Source: CAZAPZ01 sp964487285 (GTDB lineage: Bacteria > Campylobacterota_A > Desulfurellia > JAADFJ01). Taken from it: DNA of 6,252 bases. How positions within the stretch are numbered: the stretch's first letter is position 1; each line of letters begins with the position of its first letter. Location: positions 1-6,252 of the forward strand of contig CAZAPZ010000092.1 in the NCBI GenBank assembly GCA_964487285.1, in the 5' to 3' direction. Position numbers and translations under genes: made by a program. Shown here piece by piece: positions 6,252 to 6,252 of the stretch. Below the pieces are notes generated by a model, which was not told the DNA's origin, ran no database searches, and saw only the letters and a list, made by a program, of their open reading frames with translations.

Positions 6252-6252
6252 T

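Noticed and set aside
1..6252. CRISPR array, tRNA, rRNA or a defence or novel enzymatic system
   Set aside because: There is no spaced repeat array, no tRNA cloverleaf or rRNA-like sequence, and each complete gene belongs to a recognisable family. The only accessory DNA is the dead IS21 remnant.

Overview
This window comes from an AT-rich bacterial chromosome. It reads with the standard code: TGA is a working stop in two genes and TAA in the third. Promoters are sigma70-like. The replicative polymerase is of the DnaE1 class (PHP domain, no PolC-type exonuclease insert). The sequence does not let me name a phylum. A Sec-exported LysM/NlpC-P60 protein and a two-helix membrane sensor fit a free-living bacterium, probably uncultured.

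Layout from left to right. (1) Positions 1-376 contain no intact gene. They hold the decayed 3' part of an IS21-family insertion sequence. The C-terminus of the IstB helper ATPase is still readable at 84-251, with an in-frame stop and two apparent in-frame deletions. An IS-end-like tract and a weak hairpin/T-tract follow, converging on dnaE. (2) Positions 377-3805, minus strand: complete dnaE, 1142 aa, with all polymerase catalytic aspartates and an apparently intact metal-binding PHP domain. (3) Positions 3802-4743, minus strand: a secreted protein with two LysM repeats and an NlpC/P60 peptidase domain. Its TGA stop overlaps the TTG start of dnaE in the tetranucleotide TTGA, so the two genes form a two-gene operon that looks translationally coupled. 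(4) Positions 4744-4919: a divergent intergenic region with two strong sigma70-type promoters facing outward and a 20-bp-phased direct repeat between them. Both -10 boxes lie so close to the annotated ATG codons that both transcripts are predicted to be leaderless or nearly so. (5) Positions 4920-6251, plus strand: a membrane protein with an N-terminal helix, an extracytoplasmic region of about 190 residues, a second helix and a cytoplasmic GAF domain. It stops shortly after the GAF domain without an output domain.

The operon pairs a cell-wall hydrolase with the replicative polymerase, which would tie their expression to one promoter; no direct biochemical link is implied. The divergent sensor could share regulatory DNA with that operon. 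I see no CRISPR array, tRNA, rRNA or clear defence system. The most unusual points are the paired leaderless architecture, the TTGA coupling of nlpC and dnaE, the output-less GAF sensor and the eroded IS21 remnant.
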